A stretch of 64,000 nucleotides of DNA from Clostridiales bacterium (GTDB taxonomy: Bacteria; Bacillota; Clostridia; Christensenellales; Pumilibacteraceae): contig JAFLVE010000016.1 in the NCBI GenBank assembly GCA_022511445.1, forward strand, positions 1 to 64,000, given 5' to 3'. Both the position numbers and the translations under genes were made by a program. How positions within the stretch are numbered: position 1 is the first letter of the stretch; each line of letters opens with the position of its first letter. Under the pieces are notes generated by a model. It was not told where the DNA came from. It worked only from the letters and a program-made list of their open reading frames with translations, and did not search any database. This document shows, piece by piece, positions 31,006-39,767 of this stretch.

Positions 31006-31034
31006 TTGTTTTATATCTTGATATATGCTATAAT
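31006..31034 (+). promoter_or_regulatory. Sigma-A type promoter for the CPCC protein
   Basis: TTGTTT-N17-TATAAT, followed by AAGGAG before the ATG at 31070. Confidence 0.65.
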
Positions 31035-31069
31035 AAATATAGAATAAAGCATTCCTAAGGAGATTAATT

Positions 31070-31318
31070 ATGGCGAAACATAAATGTCCTTGTTGCGGTT
31101 ACTATACGCTGATGGACGAGAGGACGGGGGTTTATGAATTTTGCAACGTTTGTTTTTGGAAGGACGACCCCGCCCAATCGCAAAACCCCGATTTGTCTCC
31201 CGGGTCGAACGGAGTTTCGTTAAACCAAGCGCGGATAAATTTTAAAAAGTTCGGCGCCATTACCGAATACTGCAAACAGTTCGTCCGCCCGCCCAAGCCG
31301 GAAGAATTAAAGCCGTAA
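31070..31318 (+). CDS. Cys-rich CPCC-domain protein
   Basis: MAKHKCPCCGYYTLMDERTGVYEFCNVCFWKDDPAQ: CPCC zinc-ribbon-like family; RBS AAGGAG. Confidence 0.88.
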   Translation: MAKHKCPCCGYYTLMDERTGVYEFCNVCFWKDDPAQSQNPDLSPGSNGVSLNQARINFKKFGAITEYCKQFVRPPKPEELKP

Positions 31319-31372
31319 ATAAGTCCCGCACATCAAATGCTTTTTTCATAGGGATTTACGTGTGAACGAAAT

Positions 31373-31407
31373 AACCCGCTATACTTCGCTTTTAAGTATA
31401 ACGGGTT
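31373..31407. terminator. Hairpin terminator downstream of the CPCC gene, part of a dispersed repeat
   Basis: AACCCGCTATACTT-CGCTTTT-AAGTATAACGGGTT followed by a T-rich tract. Confidence 0.7.
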
Positions 31408-31481
31408 TTATTATTCGGCTATTGTACGCCCCCCACGCTTCGGTATGAATGATATGGAGAGTAATTGTGTCCGCGTCTCAT

Positions 31482-31545
31482 CATTCCGAGCTTGTCGAGA
31501 AGTATAGGCTCGCAGGCGCCGCATTTACAGTTAAACAAAATAACA
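31482..31545. repeat. Dispersed intergenic repeat, copy A (CATTCCGAGCTTGTCGAG...)
   Basis: CATTCCGAGCTTGTCGAGAAGTATAGGCTCGCAGGCGCCGCATTTACAGTTAAACAAAA, closely matching the copy at about 62962-63025. Confidence 0.75.
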
Positions 31546-31592
31546 GCGGTGTTTGATATTCCTTTATCGCAAGCCCCGCAAGGAGAGCTTTT

Positions 31593-32531
31593 TTATTTGT
31601 TATCGAGATTCTTTTTCATAAGCACGGCAAGCTTTAAGTATTTTTTGACTATCGCGGAGTCGGTAAGCTTTGCGAATTCTCTTAAGTCCGCCACAAGATC
31701 TCTGAGCATTCCCTCGTCCTGCGATTTTATCACCCATTCGGTGCGGGAGGCGGCGTTCCAGTTCATAAGCGATACGCTGTCGGGATAGCACTTTAACAAT
31801 TCGCTCGAATACTCGGCGACAAACTCGGCGTCGCCGGCGTTCATGCGCTTTTCGAACACGTCGAAGATATGCTCTCTTCTGTACGCGATAAACGGCGCAT
31901 ACCACTTAAGCAGCTTGCCCGCGCCAAGTTCCGCCTCGTCCGCAATCAGCATGGAGCCGGTAACGTTCATTGCCTCGGCGTAAACTCCGTCGTTATGCAG
32001 AAGCTCGAAAAGCTTTTCGTCGAACTCCTCGTCGACGGGCTCGTTGGTCGCGTCGAGATAGAAATAATAGGTGTACCACAACGGTCGAAGCGGCTTAAAC
32101 ATATTACAGCAAAGATACGCCGCCGCGTACAGCGACACCGACGGAATGGGCTCCCTGTCGTCGGGCGGGATTACGCCTTGCTCCAAAAGCCTTGTAAACA
32201 GCTTGGAGCCGTAGTCGTACTTAATAAAATCCTTGCCGCGGCGGGAATACTTTCTGCCGCCGCCCTCTATCGCCACGGCGGATCCGGGCGAAAAATCGAA
32301 CTTACTCGGGTCGAGCTTGTAGTCGGGATGACGCTCGGGCTCGATTAAAAAACAGCAACCGTATTCGAAAAGCGCAGAGTGCGGAGCGGCGACGTACTCG
32401 GGATACACCGCGCACGCAAAGCAGTACATGTTATACAGTAGCGCGCGCTTACGGTCGTAAGAAAGCTCGCTGTCCCCTATCGCCTCGAAGGTCGGCTCGA
32501 ATAATTCTTTTACAGTCTGTTTGATTTCCAT
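31593..32531 (-). CDS. Hypothetical protein (312 aa)
   Basis: Intact ORF in a minus-strand run; no family recognised. Confidence 0.7.
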   Translation of the reverse strand: MEIKQTVKELFEPTFEAIGDSELSYDRKRALLYNMYCFACAVYPEYVAAPHSALFEYGCCFLIEPERHPDYKLDPSKFDFSPGSAVAIEGGGRKYSRRGKDFIKYDYGSKLFTRLLEQGVIPPDDREPIPSVSLYAAAYLCCNMFKPLRPLWYTYYFYLDATNEPVDEEFDEKLFELLHNDGVYAEAMNVTGSMLIADEAELGAGKLLKWYAPFIAYRREHIFDVFEKRMNAGDAEFVAEYSSELLKCYPDSVSLMNWNAASRTEWVIKSQDEGMLRDLVADLREFAKLTDSAIVKKYLKLAVLMKKNLDNK

Positions 32532-32538
32532 TTTTCAC

Positions 32539-32997
32539 CTAATCTTGCCCTTGCTCGCTTATTAAAAATTTGAGTAGTGCCTCGCACCCGTCGTAAATAT
32601 CCTCGTACGCTTTAGTAAAGTCGCGGGTGTACCAGGGGTCGGCAACGTCGCGGGGCTTGTCCGTAAAGTCGCAAAGCCGTTTCAGCTTGTGGGCGAGCGC
32701 GCCGCCCGCAAGCCTATGCAGCGCGCGCATATTCCAGCTATCCATACCTATTATGTAATCCGCCTCGAAAATATCGTCGAAGGTTATTGTCTGCGCCCTG
32801 TGCTCGCCCGTTATTCCGTGCTTAAGTAGCTCCGCCTTGGCGAGCGGATAAATGCCGTTACCCACCTCGTCGTCGCCCGTCGCGCGGCTTGTAACCTCAA
32901 ACTCGAGCCCCGCTTTTTTCGCCAAATCCTTAAAAATAAGCTCCGCCATCGGCGAACGGCAAATATTACCGAGGCAGACGAAAATTATCTTTTTCAT
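32539..32997 (-). CDS. Low-molecular-weight protein-tyrosine phosphatase
   Basis: IIFVCLGNICRSPMAELIFKDL P-loop; DPWYTRDF. Confidence 0.95.
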   Translation of the reverse strand: MKKIIFVCLGNICRSPMAELIFKDLAKKAGLEFEVTSRATGDDEVGNGIYPLAKAELLKHGITGEHRAQTITFDDIFEADYIIGMDSWNMRALHRLAGGALAHKLKRLCDFTDKPRDVADPWYTRDFTKAYEDIYDGCEALLKFLISEQGQD

Positions 32998-33554
32998 CGT
33001 GCTTCCTTTACCGCGTATTTTTGTATAAGCTCGACCGTGCTTTCGACTGTGCGCGTTACGTCGTACAGCGCGTTAATCTCGAAGGAAATAAATTTCCGCT
33101 CGTACGAAAGCTGCATAAACTTTTCGAGGTCGACGTAATATTCGTTTATATCGAATATGATAACCGGCTTATTGTGTCTGCCGAGCTGTTTTAGGGTTAT
33201 AACCTCGAAAAACTCCTCGAAGGTGCCCACGCCGCCCGGCGCTATGATAAACGCGTCGGCAAGATCCTCCATAGTCCTTTTCCGCTCCGCCATGGTCGGA
33301 GTGTAGATTATCTCGTCGCACTTGGGGTAAATGGGCTCTATCCCCTCGTCTCGGAAAAAGTCGGGAATAACGCCGGTAATACGCCCGCCGCCGCGAGTAA
33401 AACCGCGCGCGGTCGAGCCCATAACGCCGCTTGCGCCCGCGCCGAAAACAAGCTCGTGCTTTAGTTTAGCCAGCTCGTAGCCGAGTTTTTCCGTTTCCGT
33501 TTTGTAAACGTCGTCGATATGTTCGCTTGCCGCGCCGAAAATACAAACCTTCAA
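32994..33554 (-). CDS. LOG family (TIGR00730-type) protein
   Basis: FGAGASGVMGSTARGFTRGGGRITGVIP; APGGVGTFEEFFEVITLKQLGRHNKPV (PGGxGTxxE motif). Confidence 0.93.
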   Translation of the reverse strand: MKVCIFGAASEHIDDVYKTETEKLGYELAKLKHELVFGAGASGVMGSTARGFTRGGGRITGVIPDFFRDEGIEPIYPKCDEIIYTPTMAERKRTMEDLADAFIIAPGGVGTFEEFFEVITLKQLGRHNKPVIIFDINEYYVDLEKFMQLSYERKFISFEINALYDVTRTVESTVELIQKYAVKEAR

Positions 33555-33664
33555 AATACACCCTCGAATAAAATCGCTGTAATTAGTATATGCAATTTAT
33601 TAAGTTATGTCAACGCGCTTTTAATTACAATCCCGATACTTACGTTAATCTTTAATCCTGCGCG

Positions 33665-34420
33665 TCAAAGCTCGCTCGCAAACCTGACCGCCGCGCCGAC
33701 GCCGACGCTGTCGAGCGGCTCGAGCGAGATATCGAGTATGTAATTGGGCTCCCATTCCTCGCCCGCGAGGCTGTCCGCCGTGATGAAAAATGTGTAGAAA
33801 TTCTTTTTTCTGTAAGAACACATCGCCTGTAACGCCGCGCACTCCATATCGACCGAAATGCACCCGAGCGCTTTCATCTCGGAAATTCTCGTGCGCGTTT
33901 CCCTGTACATTGCGTCGGTGCACCAGTCGGGACCCGAAACGGTTTTAAGCCCGTAACGGCTTAACGCCGCCGCAAGCTTGCTTGCCCCCTTCAGCTCGAT
34001 AAAATCGGATTGATCGGCGTAGTGTCCGCTCGTGCCCTCGTCTCGGTACGCCTTTGTGGGAACGACAAACGTGCGCTCGGGAACGGCGGATAGCGCGCCG
34101 CAAATCCCAAACGCCACCACGCTCTCTATTCCGCAGCAAAGCGCTTCCTCCGTCGCCATTACCGCGGCGGGCGCGCCGACCGGACTTTGATAGGCGATAA
34201 GCCTTTTGCCTTCGTACTCGATTCCGTAAATGTCGTTATCTATGCCGCCCGTTACCGCAGCCAGCTTTTTCCCGCCGTAGCGCGACAGAATCTCGCGGAA
34301 CAGGTGGTTACTAAAGCTCGTGACCGCCGCCTTTGCGCCGTACTGCTTGACAATATCCGCAACCTTACCCACCGCATTTACCGGCTCTATTATTCCTTCC
34401 TCGTCGATAAACCTTATCAT
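33665..34420 (-). CDS. Nucleoside phosphorylase (PNP/UDP family)
   Basis: GAPAAVMATEEALCCGIESVVAFGICGAL; ISVDMECAALQAMCSYRKKNFYTFFITADSL. Confidence 0.9.
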   Translation of the reverse strand: MIRFIDEEGIIEPVNAVGKVADIVKQYGAKAAVTSFSNHLFREILSRYGGKKLAAVTGGIDNDIYGIEYEGKRLIAYQSPVGAPAAVMATEEALCCGIESVVAFGICGALSAVPERTFVVPTKAYRDEGTSGHYADQSDFIELKGASKLAAALSRYGLKTVSGPDWCTDAMYRETRTRISEMKALGCISVDMECAALQAMCSYRKKNFYTFFITADSLAGEEWEPNYILDISLEPLDSVGVGAAVRFASEL

Positions 34421-34537
34421 AATTCACCTCTTTTACGCCGCTATTATACCACAACTCGGGGAAGTTTGCAACCGTATGATATTCCGCTTTTCCGCAAGCA
34501 AAAAGGCGGGTCGCCCCGTCCTTTTAATTTTGCGTTA

Positions 34538-34714
34538 TTACCTATTTTCTTTTTCCTCGGCGGCGCAGTGCGGACAGCCGGAGCATTTAGAGCAGTCGCA
34601 GCAATCGCAGCCCGCGCCCCCCTTTTTCTTTACCTTGCGGTAAATAATGATTCCCACGGCGGCGAGGACAAGCACGGGCACGACGACGGCTATTATTATA
34701 TCGAGAGTACCCAT
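34538..34714 (-). CDS. FeoB-associated Cys-rich membrane protein (58 aa, absent from ORF track)
   Basis: Translated by hand: MGTLDIIIAVVVPVLVLAAVGIIIYRKVKKKGGAGCDCCDCSKCSGCPHCAAEEKENR*; directly downstream of feoB. Confidence 0.9.
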   Translation of the reverse strand: MGTLDIIIAVVVPVLVLAAVGIIIYRKVKKKGGAGCDCCDCSKCSGCPHCAAEEKENR

Positions 34715-34717
34715 TTT

Positions 34718-37066
34718 TTACTCGCTCCCCTTTTTGTTTTTGCGTTTGAATATGCCGAGTATGTCGAACTTGCCCTTGTTTCTAAGTACGATAAACACGG
34801 TTAAAACCGCGATAGCGCCAACCCATACGGCAAGCGGCCATACGAACGCGCCGATTGTGTATACCATGGACGCGACGACAAAGCTTGCCGAAATCCAGAA
34901 GAGAAGAGTAAACTTAAACTTGCCCTTAGGCAGCTCGGCTTTTGCCGTGGCGCACGCCGCAAAGCACGGAACGGTAGTCATGTTAAACGCGATAAAGGCA
35001 ATCAGTGCGGCGGTAAACTCCTGCGCGCTTATTCCCGTTTCGGCGGTTATGTGCGTAATAAGCGCGGCGACCTCTTCTATGCCCGCCTCGGTACCCTCGC
35101 CCGCATACGCGGCGATACAGATTGCAAGCGTAGTAAACGTCGCAACGACGTTTTCTTTGGCGATAAGGCCGGTGAGCGCCGCGACGGCAAACACCCAGCC
35201 GAATGTGCCGAGCTGAACGCCGAAGCCGAGCGGAGTGAATATCGGCTGCAACAGCATACCTATGGATGCGAGCACCGAATCCTGCATCTCCTCGTTGGGG
35301 AGGTACCGCCAATTCCACGACACGTGCGAGAATATCCAAATAATAACCGTCGAGATAAAGATTATCGTAAACGCCTTTTTAACAAAGTGCTTTGTTTTAT
35401 CCCAAAGGTGAATCATCAGGTTTTTAAAAAGCGGCATGTGGTATGCGGGAAGCTCCATTATAAACGGCGGCGTTTCGCCTTTGAGCGAGGTGTTGCGCAT
35501 TAACAGTATGCTTACAATCGCCGCAACGATGCCGAGCACGTACATGGAATACGTTATAAGGTCGGCGTTGCCTATTCCGAACGCCGTTACGATTCCGCCG
35601 GCAACCGCGGTCAGTATGGGAAGCTTGGCTCCGCACGAAAAGAACGGTATCACCCGTATTGTCGCCGTTCGTTCCTTTTCGTCGGCGAGCGTGCGCGTAT
35701 TAATAGCCGCGGGCACCGAGCAGCCGAAGCCCATTATCATGGGCATAAACGCCCTGCCCGACACGCCGAAGCGTCTGAAAATCCTGTCGAGTACAAACGC
35801 GATACGCGCCATGTAACCGGTGTCTTCGAGTATTGAAAAGAAAAGAAAGAGCACAAGTATTTGCGGCAGAAAGCCGAGCACCGCGAATATTCCGCCGAGT
35901 ATACCGTCGCCCACAAGCCCCGTCGCCCATTCCGCCGCGCCGCCGTTTTCCATTAACGTAATAACGCCGTCGGAGATATGGTCGAGGAAAAGATTAAGAA
36001 AATTAGTAAGTATCACACCCGGCGAAAACACAGCGCCGTCGTAAAAAATGCTAAGCACCTCAACGCCGAAGTTGTTATATCCGTCGCTCGTCGCTAAACC
36101 CAATTCCTCGAGCGTAGGCATCCACGCCTGACCTTCGGTAAACCCGTTCAAAAACAAAAGGTTTTCGGAAAAAGTGAGGTGAAATATCCCGAACAGAATG
36201 ATAAGGAACATGGGTATTGCCCACACCTTGTGGGTAAGCACTCTGTCTATCCTGTCCGACTTGGTAAGCTCGCCTGCACTTTTTCCTCGCGTTTTTGCGG
36301 GGGCAAGCGTGCCTGAAATATACCTGTACCGCTCGTCCGCAATATCCGCCTCGAAGTCGACGGAGGACGTTGCAGCCGCCTCGTCGTCCGTGCCGTCTCC
36401 TATTCCCACAATTTCCGCAAGCGCCTTTTTTGCGCCTTTATGTTCGAGCTCGATTTCGTCGTTTTCGAGAAGCTTAATCGCATGGAACAGCGGCGACGAC
36501 ACACCCTCCGCCTCGAAAAACTCGATCAGCTTTTTTATCTCCTCGGCGTGCGATGTCAGCTTGGTCTCGCCACGCCTCTCACCGCTCATGCCTACGGCGC
36601 GTCGCATAAGCTCGTCTACGCCGGTGCCGCGGAGCGCGGAAATTTTTACGACGGGAACGCCGAGCGCCTTTTCGAGCGCGACAGAGTCCAGCTTGTCACC
36701 CGACTTTTCCACCTCGTCTATCATGTTAAGCGCGACGATAACGGGAACGTCCATTTCGAGAAGCTGCAACGTAAGATACAAATTGCGTTCGAGATTGGTA
36801 GCGTCCACAATGTTAATTATGCCGAACGGCTTTTCGTCGAGTATGTAGTTTCGCGAAATGACTTCCTCCGGAGTGTACGGGGAAAGCGAATATATACCCG
36901 GAAGGTCGACTATATCGACGGGCTCCGCACCCTTTTTGTACGTGCCTTCGCGCTTATCGACGGTAACGCCCGGCCAATTGCCTACGTGCGCCGTCGCACC
37001 GGTAAGCGCGTTAAAAAGGGTGGTTTTTCCGCAGTTGGGATTGCCTGCAAGTGCAAAAATCTTCAT
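34718..37066 (-). CDS. feoB: Ferrous iron transport protein B
   Basis: FALAGNPNCGKTTLFNALTGATAHVGNWPGVTVDKREG; G-protein motifs plus Nucleoside_recog/FeoB_C membrane domains. Confidence 0.97.
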   Translation of the reverse strand: MKIFALAGNPNCGKTTLFNALTGATAHVGNWPGVTVDKREGTYKKGAEPVDIVDLPGIYSLSPYTPEEVISRNYILDEKPFGIINIVDATNLERNLYLTLQLLEMDVPVIVALNMIDEVEKSGDKLDSVALEKALGVPVVKISALRGTGVDELMRRAVGMSGERRGETKLTSHAEEIKKLIEFFEAEGVSSPLFHAIKLLENDEIELEHKGAKKALAEIVGIGDGTDDEAAATSSVDFEADIADERYRYISGTLAPAKTRGKSAGELTKSDRIDRVLTHKVWAIPMFLIILFGIFHLTFSENLLFLNGFTEGQAWMPTLEELGLATSDGYNNFGVEVLSIFYDGAVFSPGVILTNFLNLFLDHISDGVITLMENGGAAEWATGLVGDGILGGIFAVLGFLPQILVLFLFFSILEDTGYMARIAFVLDRIFRRFGVSGRAFMPMIMGFGCSVPAAINTRTLADEKERTATIRVIPFFSCGAKLPILTAVAGGIVTAFGIGNADLITYSMYVLGIVAAIVSILLMRNTSLKGETPPFIMELPAYHMPLFKNLMIHLWDKTKHFVKKAFTIIFISTVIIWIFSHVSWNWRYLPNEEMQDSVLASIGMLLQPIFTPLGFGVQLGTFGWVFAVAALTGLIAKENVVATFTTLAICIAAYAGEGTEAGIEEVAALITHITAETGISAQEFTAALIAFIAFNMTTVPCFAACATAKAELPKGKFKFTLLFWISASFVVASMVYTIGAFVWPLAVWVGAIAVLTVFIVLRNKGKFDILGIFKRKNKKGSE

Positions 37067-37294
37067 TTATACCTCCACTTCCACGCACGCAGCCTCGGTA
37101 AGCCTAAGCGTAAGCTCGTAGCCGCGCAGTGTAATTTCTATCGGGTCGCCGAGCGGCGCCCGCTTTTTCATGGTAAACGGCGCGCCCGGAGTTATTCCCA
37201 TGTCAAAAAGCCTGCGGCGCATCCGCCCCTCGCCCGACACTTTTTTAACCGTGCCGCTCTCGCCTATTTGCGTTTCAGATAACAATTTTTCCAT
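37067..37294 (-). CDS. feoA: FeoA-domain protein
   Basis: GEGRMRRRLFDMGITPGAPFTMKKRAPLGDPIEITLRGYELTLR. Confidence 0.92.
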   Translation of the reverse strand: MEKLLSETQIGESGTVKKVSGEGRMRRRLFDMGITPGAPFTMKKRAPLGDPIEITLRGYELTLRLTEAACVEVEV

Positions 37295-37330
37295 TTTTAC
37301 CTCATTTCGAGTTTTTTGAAGTTTTATACC

Positions 37331-37348
37331 GGTTAGCAGCGGCTAACC
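37331..37348. promoter_or_regulatory. Palindrome GGTTAGC-N4-GCTAACC between the two feoA genes
   Basis: Perfect 7-bp inverted repeat sharing the GTTAGC/GCTAAC core with sites upstream of the operon. Confidence 0.5.
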
Positions 37349-37398
37349 GTCTGCCGAAAAAAAAGATCGACCTAACTTACCCGTAAAAGCGTCGGGAT

Positions 37399-37668
37399 TC
37401 ATGCGGTGACCGTCTTTCTTTTTACAACAATGGATCTGGCAACGGACGAATCGAGAGCAAGCCTCGAATCGTTTACGCGCACTATCATATTTCCGTTAGT
37501 ATCGGACAATAGCATTATATCCGCGCCCGACACAATTCCGAGATCTTCAAGATGCCGGCAAAGCTTACCGTCCGCGCATACTTTTACTATTTGCATTGTC
37601 TCGCCGTGCGGCGCTAAAACAAGCGGCATAACACGCTCCGAAAAAAATTTATAGTTAGCTGTATGCAA
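37399..37668 (-). CDS. FeoA-domain protein (second copy)
   Basis: GKLCRHLEDLGIVSGADIMLLSDTNGNMIVRVNDSRLALDSSVARSIVV. Confidence 0.88.
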   Translation of the reverse strand: MHTANYKFFSERVMPLVLAPHGETMQIVKVCADGKLCRHLEDLGIVSGADIMLLSDTNGNMIVRVNDSRLALDSSVARSIVVKRKTVTA

Positions 37669-37690
37669 CTTTGGTTAGCAATGTGCAACT
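37654..37690. promoter_or_regulatory. Two tandem 17-bp direct repeats upstream of the feo operon (candidate metal-regulator operator)
   Basis: GTTAGCTGTATGCAACT (37654-37670) and GTTAGCAATGTGCAACT (37674-37690), 14/17 identical, 20-bp phase. Confidence 0.55.
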
Positions 37691-37771
37691 ACATTATCAT
37701 TATGCACTTTATTAAAAATTATGTCAAGCGTTTTTTGGGGGAAATAAAAATATTTTTCTGCGGATTTTCGT

Positions 37772-38356
37772 TTAATCGCAAATCTCGAAAGCGCACGTAA
37801 CCGTTTCCGACACCGTAATATCCTCCGGTTCCGAGCGACCGGCCGCGTCGAGCGAAGCGCGCATGGGCATTATTCCCCCGCCGTCCATGCCGTAGTCGAC
37901 CTTTACGAGCTTTCCGAGCTTTACGCCTGCCGCGAATGCAATTGTCTCAGCACGGGCGCGGGCGGCAGTTACGGCGGAAGCGGTTACTTTTTTCGACGCC
38001 GATTTATTTTTAAAAGTGTACGACACCCTATACTCGCACTTCCAGCTCGTAACAGCGGCAAGGCATTTTTCCACTTTTTCTTTGTTGTAATCAATCCCCA
38101 CCGTAAATAATTGAACCGCACGGTAGCCTATTATCTTTTTCCCGTCGCGAATCGGGCTTTCGCTTATGCTCGTTACACGAACCTTACCACCAACTTTTTC
38201 AATCGCCTTCGCCACTTCCGATGCGATATAGATGACCTCGCCGTGCGCGTCGGAACAATAGTCTTTCTCCGCGCTTGCCGTAACATTAATTATCACGTAG
38301 TCGACGGGAAACTTTTCGCTCGCCGTTTCGGTTACCGAAATCAATCTTTGTTCCAT
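37772..38356 (-). CDS. SIMPL (DUF541) domain protein
   Basis: VTETASEKFPVDYVIINVTASAEKDY...AVTAARARAETIAFAAGVKLGKLVKVDYG. Confidence 0.85.
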   Translation of the reverse strand: MEQRLISVTETASEKFPVDYVIINVTASAEKDYCSDAHGEVIYIASEVAKAIEKVGGKVRVTSISESPIRDGKKIIGYRAVQLFTVGIDYNKEKVEKCLAAVTSWKCEYRVSYTFKNKSASKKVTASAVTAARARAETIAFAAGVKLGKLVKVDYGMDGGGIMPMRASLDAAGRSEPEDITVSETVTCAFEICD

Positions 38357-38369
38357 AGTTTTCTCCTTT

Positions 38370-39692
38370 TTATTTTATTCTGAGTCCCTTGGGATACAAA
38401 TTTTTAAGGGTCATACTGCCCGCGCCGTCGGATGCGGAACGCACCTTGCCGAGCGCATAGCCGCGGTAACACGCGGCTTTTATTCCCTTGTCGACGGATA
38501 TATCGACCGTCTCGCCGCGGAGATATTTATCGGCACAGTCGTTTAGCTCGACCGCTCCGAATTGTTCCGTCTCGTCGGGGCTTAGCGCGTGAATAAGCGC
38601 GTGCGACGCCTCGCCGTCGCGATCGAACACGGGCACTCCCGTGCGCATTACGCAAAACGTGCCGCGCCTGTCGGGTCGGCATGTAAATTTGGGATATTCC
38701 CCGTCGTAGAGCGCGCACTCCCCGCCTATCTCCGCGCAGTCAAGCTTAAGAGCGCCGACGGCTACGCTCTTTCTTTTAAGCTTTTCGGGTCGAACGGTGC
38801 AATCGGAAGCCCCTATCTTTTTGAGCACGCAGTAAAAATGCCCTTCCCCGTCGAAGTTATGCGGGTATATCCGCCGTGCTTCGGGGAGGTTTATTCCGCG
38901 CTCGACGCCGGGAAGAATGGGCGTGTCTATCGGCTCGAAGCCTTTTTCAATTATGTAGCGCACGTTGTCCTCGTTCTCCTCGGGGGAGAAAGTGCAAGTG
39001 CTGTACAGCATATATCCGCCCGTACAAAGCAATTCCGTCGCGTCGTCGAGAAGCGCTCTTTGCCGCTTGGCACAGCCCTCGACAATCTCGGCGGTGTACG
39101 GAACGTCCTCGTACCTACTCATTCCGCCGCCGCTGCACGGCGCGTCTACAACGAGCGTGTCGAAGTATCCGTCAAGCCCCGCGCTTCTGTACGATTTAGC
39201 TTCGCATAACGTTACTACCGAATTTTTTACGCCCAGCCGCTCTAAATTTTCGATAAGCGCGGTGATACGCTTGTACTCTACGTCGTTACTGAAAAGCACG
39301 CCGCCCTTCATGTATGCGGCAAGCTGAGTGCTCTTTCCGCCGGGCGCGGCGCAAAGATCGAGCACGCGCTCCCCTATGTACGGCGAGAACGCCGCAACCG
39401 CCGCCGAAGCGGACGGCTCCTGCATGTAGTAAAGCCCCGCGTGGTACAGCGGGTCGAGCGACGGCTTTACCGAGGTGTAAAACGACTCGAAGCAAAGCGG
39501 GTTTTCTTTTAACGCGTATTCGCGCTTACCCGCCCCCTCTTCGCTTTTAATAAGCTCGATAAATTCGGGCACGGAGATTTTAAGCGTGTTCACCCTAAGC
39601 GCCTTATGCCGAGGCTTTTCGTTGTACGCCCGCTCGAAATCGCTATAGCGCTCGCCTAATATCTCGCGCATTTGATAAAAGAAATAGTCCAT
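38370..39692 (-). CDS. RsmF-like 16S rRNA (cytosine-C5) methyltransferase (NOL1/NOP2/sun family)
   Basis: GERVLDLCAAPGGKSTQLAAYM; VDAPCSGGGM; LYSTCTFSPEENE. Confidence 0.93.
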   Translation of the reverse strand: MDYFFYQMREILGERYSDFERAYNEKPRHKALRVNTLKISVPEFIELIKSEEGAGKREYALKENPLCFESFYTSVKPSLDPLYHAGLYYMQEPSASAAVAAFSPYIGERVLDLCAAPGGKSTQLAAYMKGGVLFSNDVEYKRITALIENLERLGVKNSVVTLCEAKSYRSAGLDGYFDTLVVDAPCSGGGMSRYEDVPYTAEIVEGCAKRQRALLDDATELLCTGGYMLYSTCTFSPEENEDNVRYIIEKGFEPIDTPILPGVERGINLPEARRIYPHNFDGEGHFYCVLKKIGASDCTVRPEKLKRKSVAVGALKLDCAEIGGECALYDGEYPKFTCRPDRRGTFCVMRTGVPVFDRDGEASHALIHALSPDETEQFGAVELNDCADKYLRGETVDISVDKGIKAACYRGYALGKVRSASDGAGSMTLKNLYPKGLRIK

Positions 39693-39767
39693 AAAGTACG
39701 CCGCCTCGGCGGCAGACGAAAGAGGTTAATTTCAAGTAATAGTGAAGAAGTAAAAAGTGAAGAAGTT

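Noticed and set aside
36198-37282. Plus-strand ORFs opposite feoB/feoA (216 and 280 aa)
   Set aside because: Antisense to well-supported feoB and feoA.
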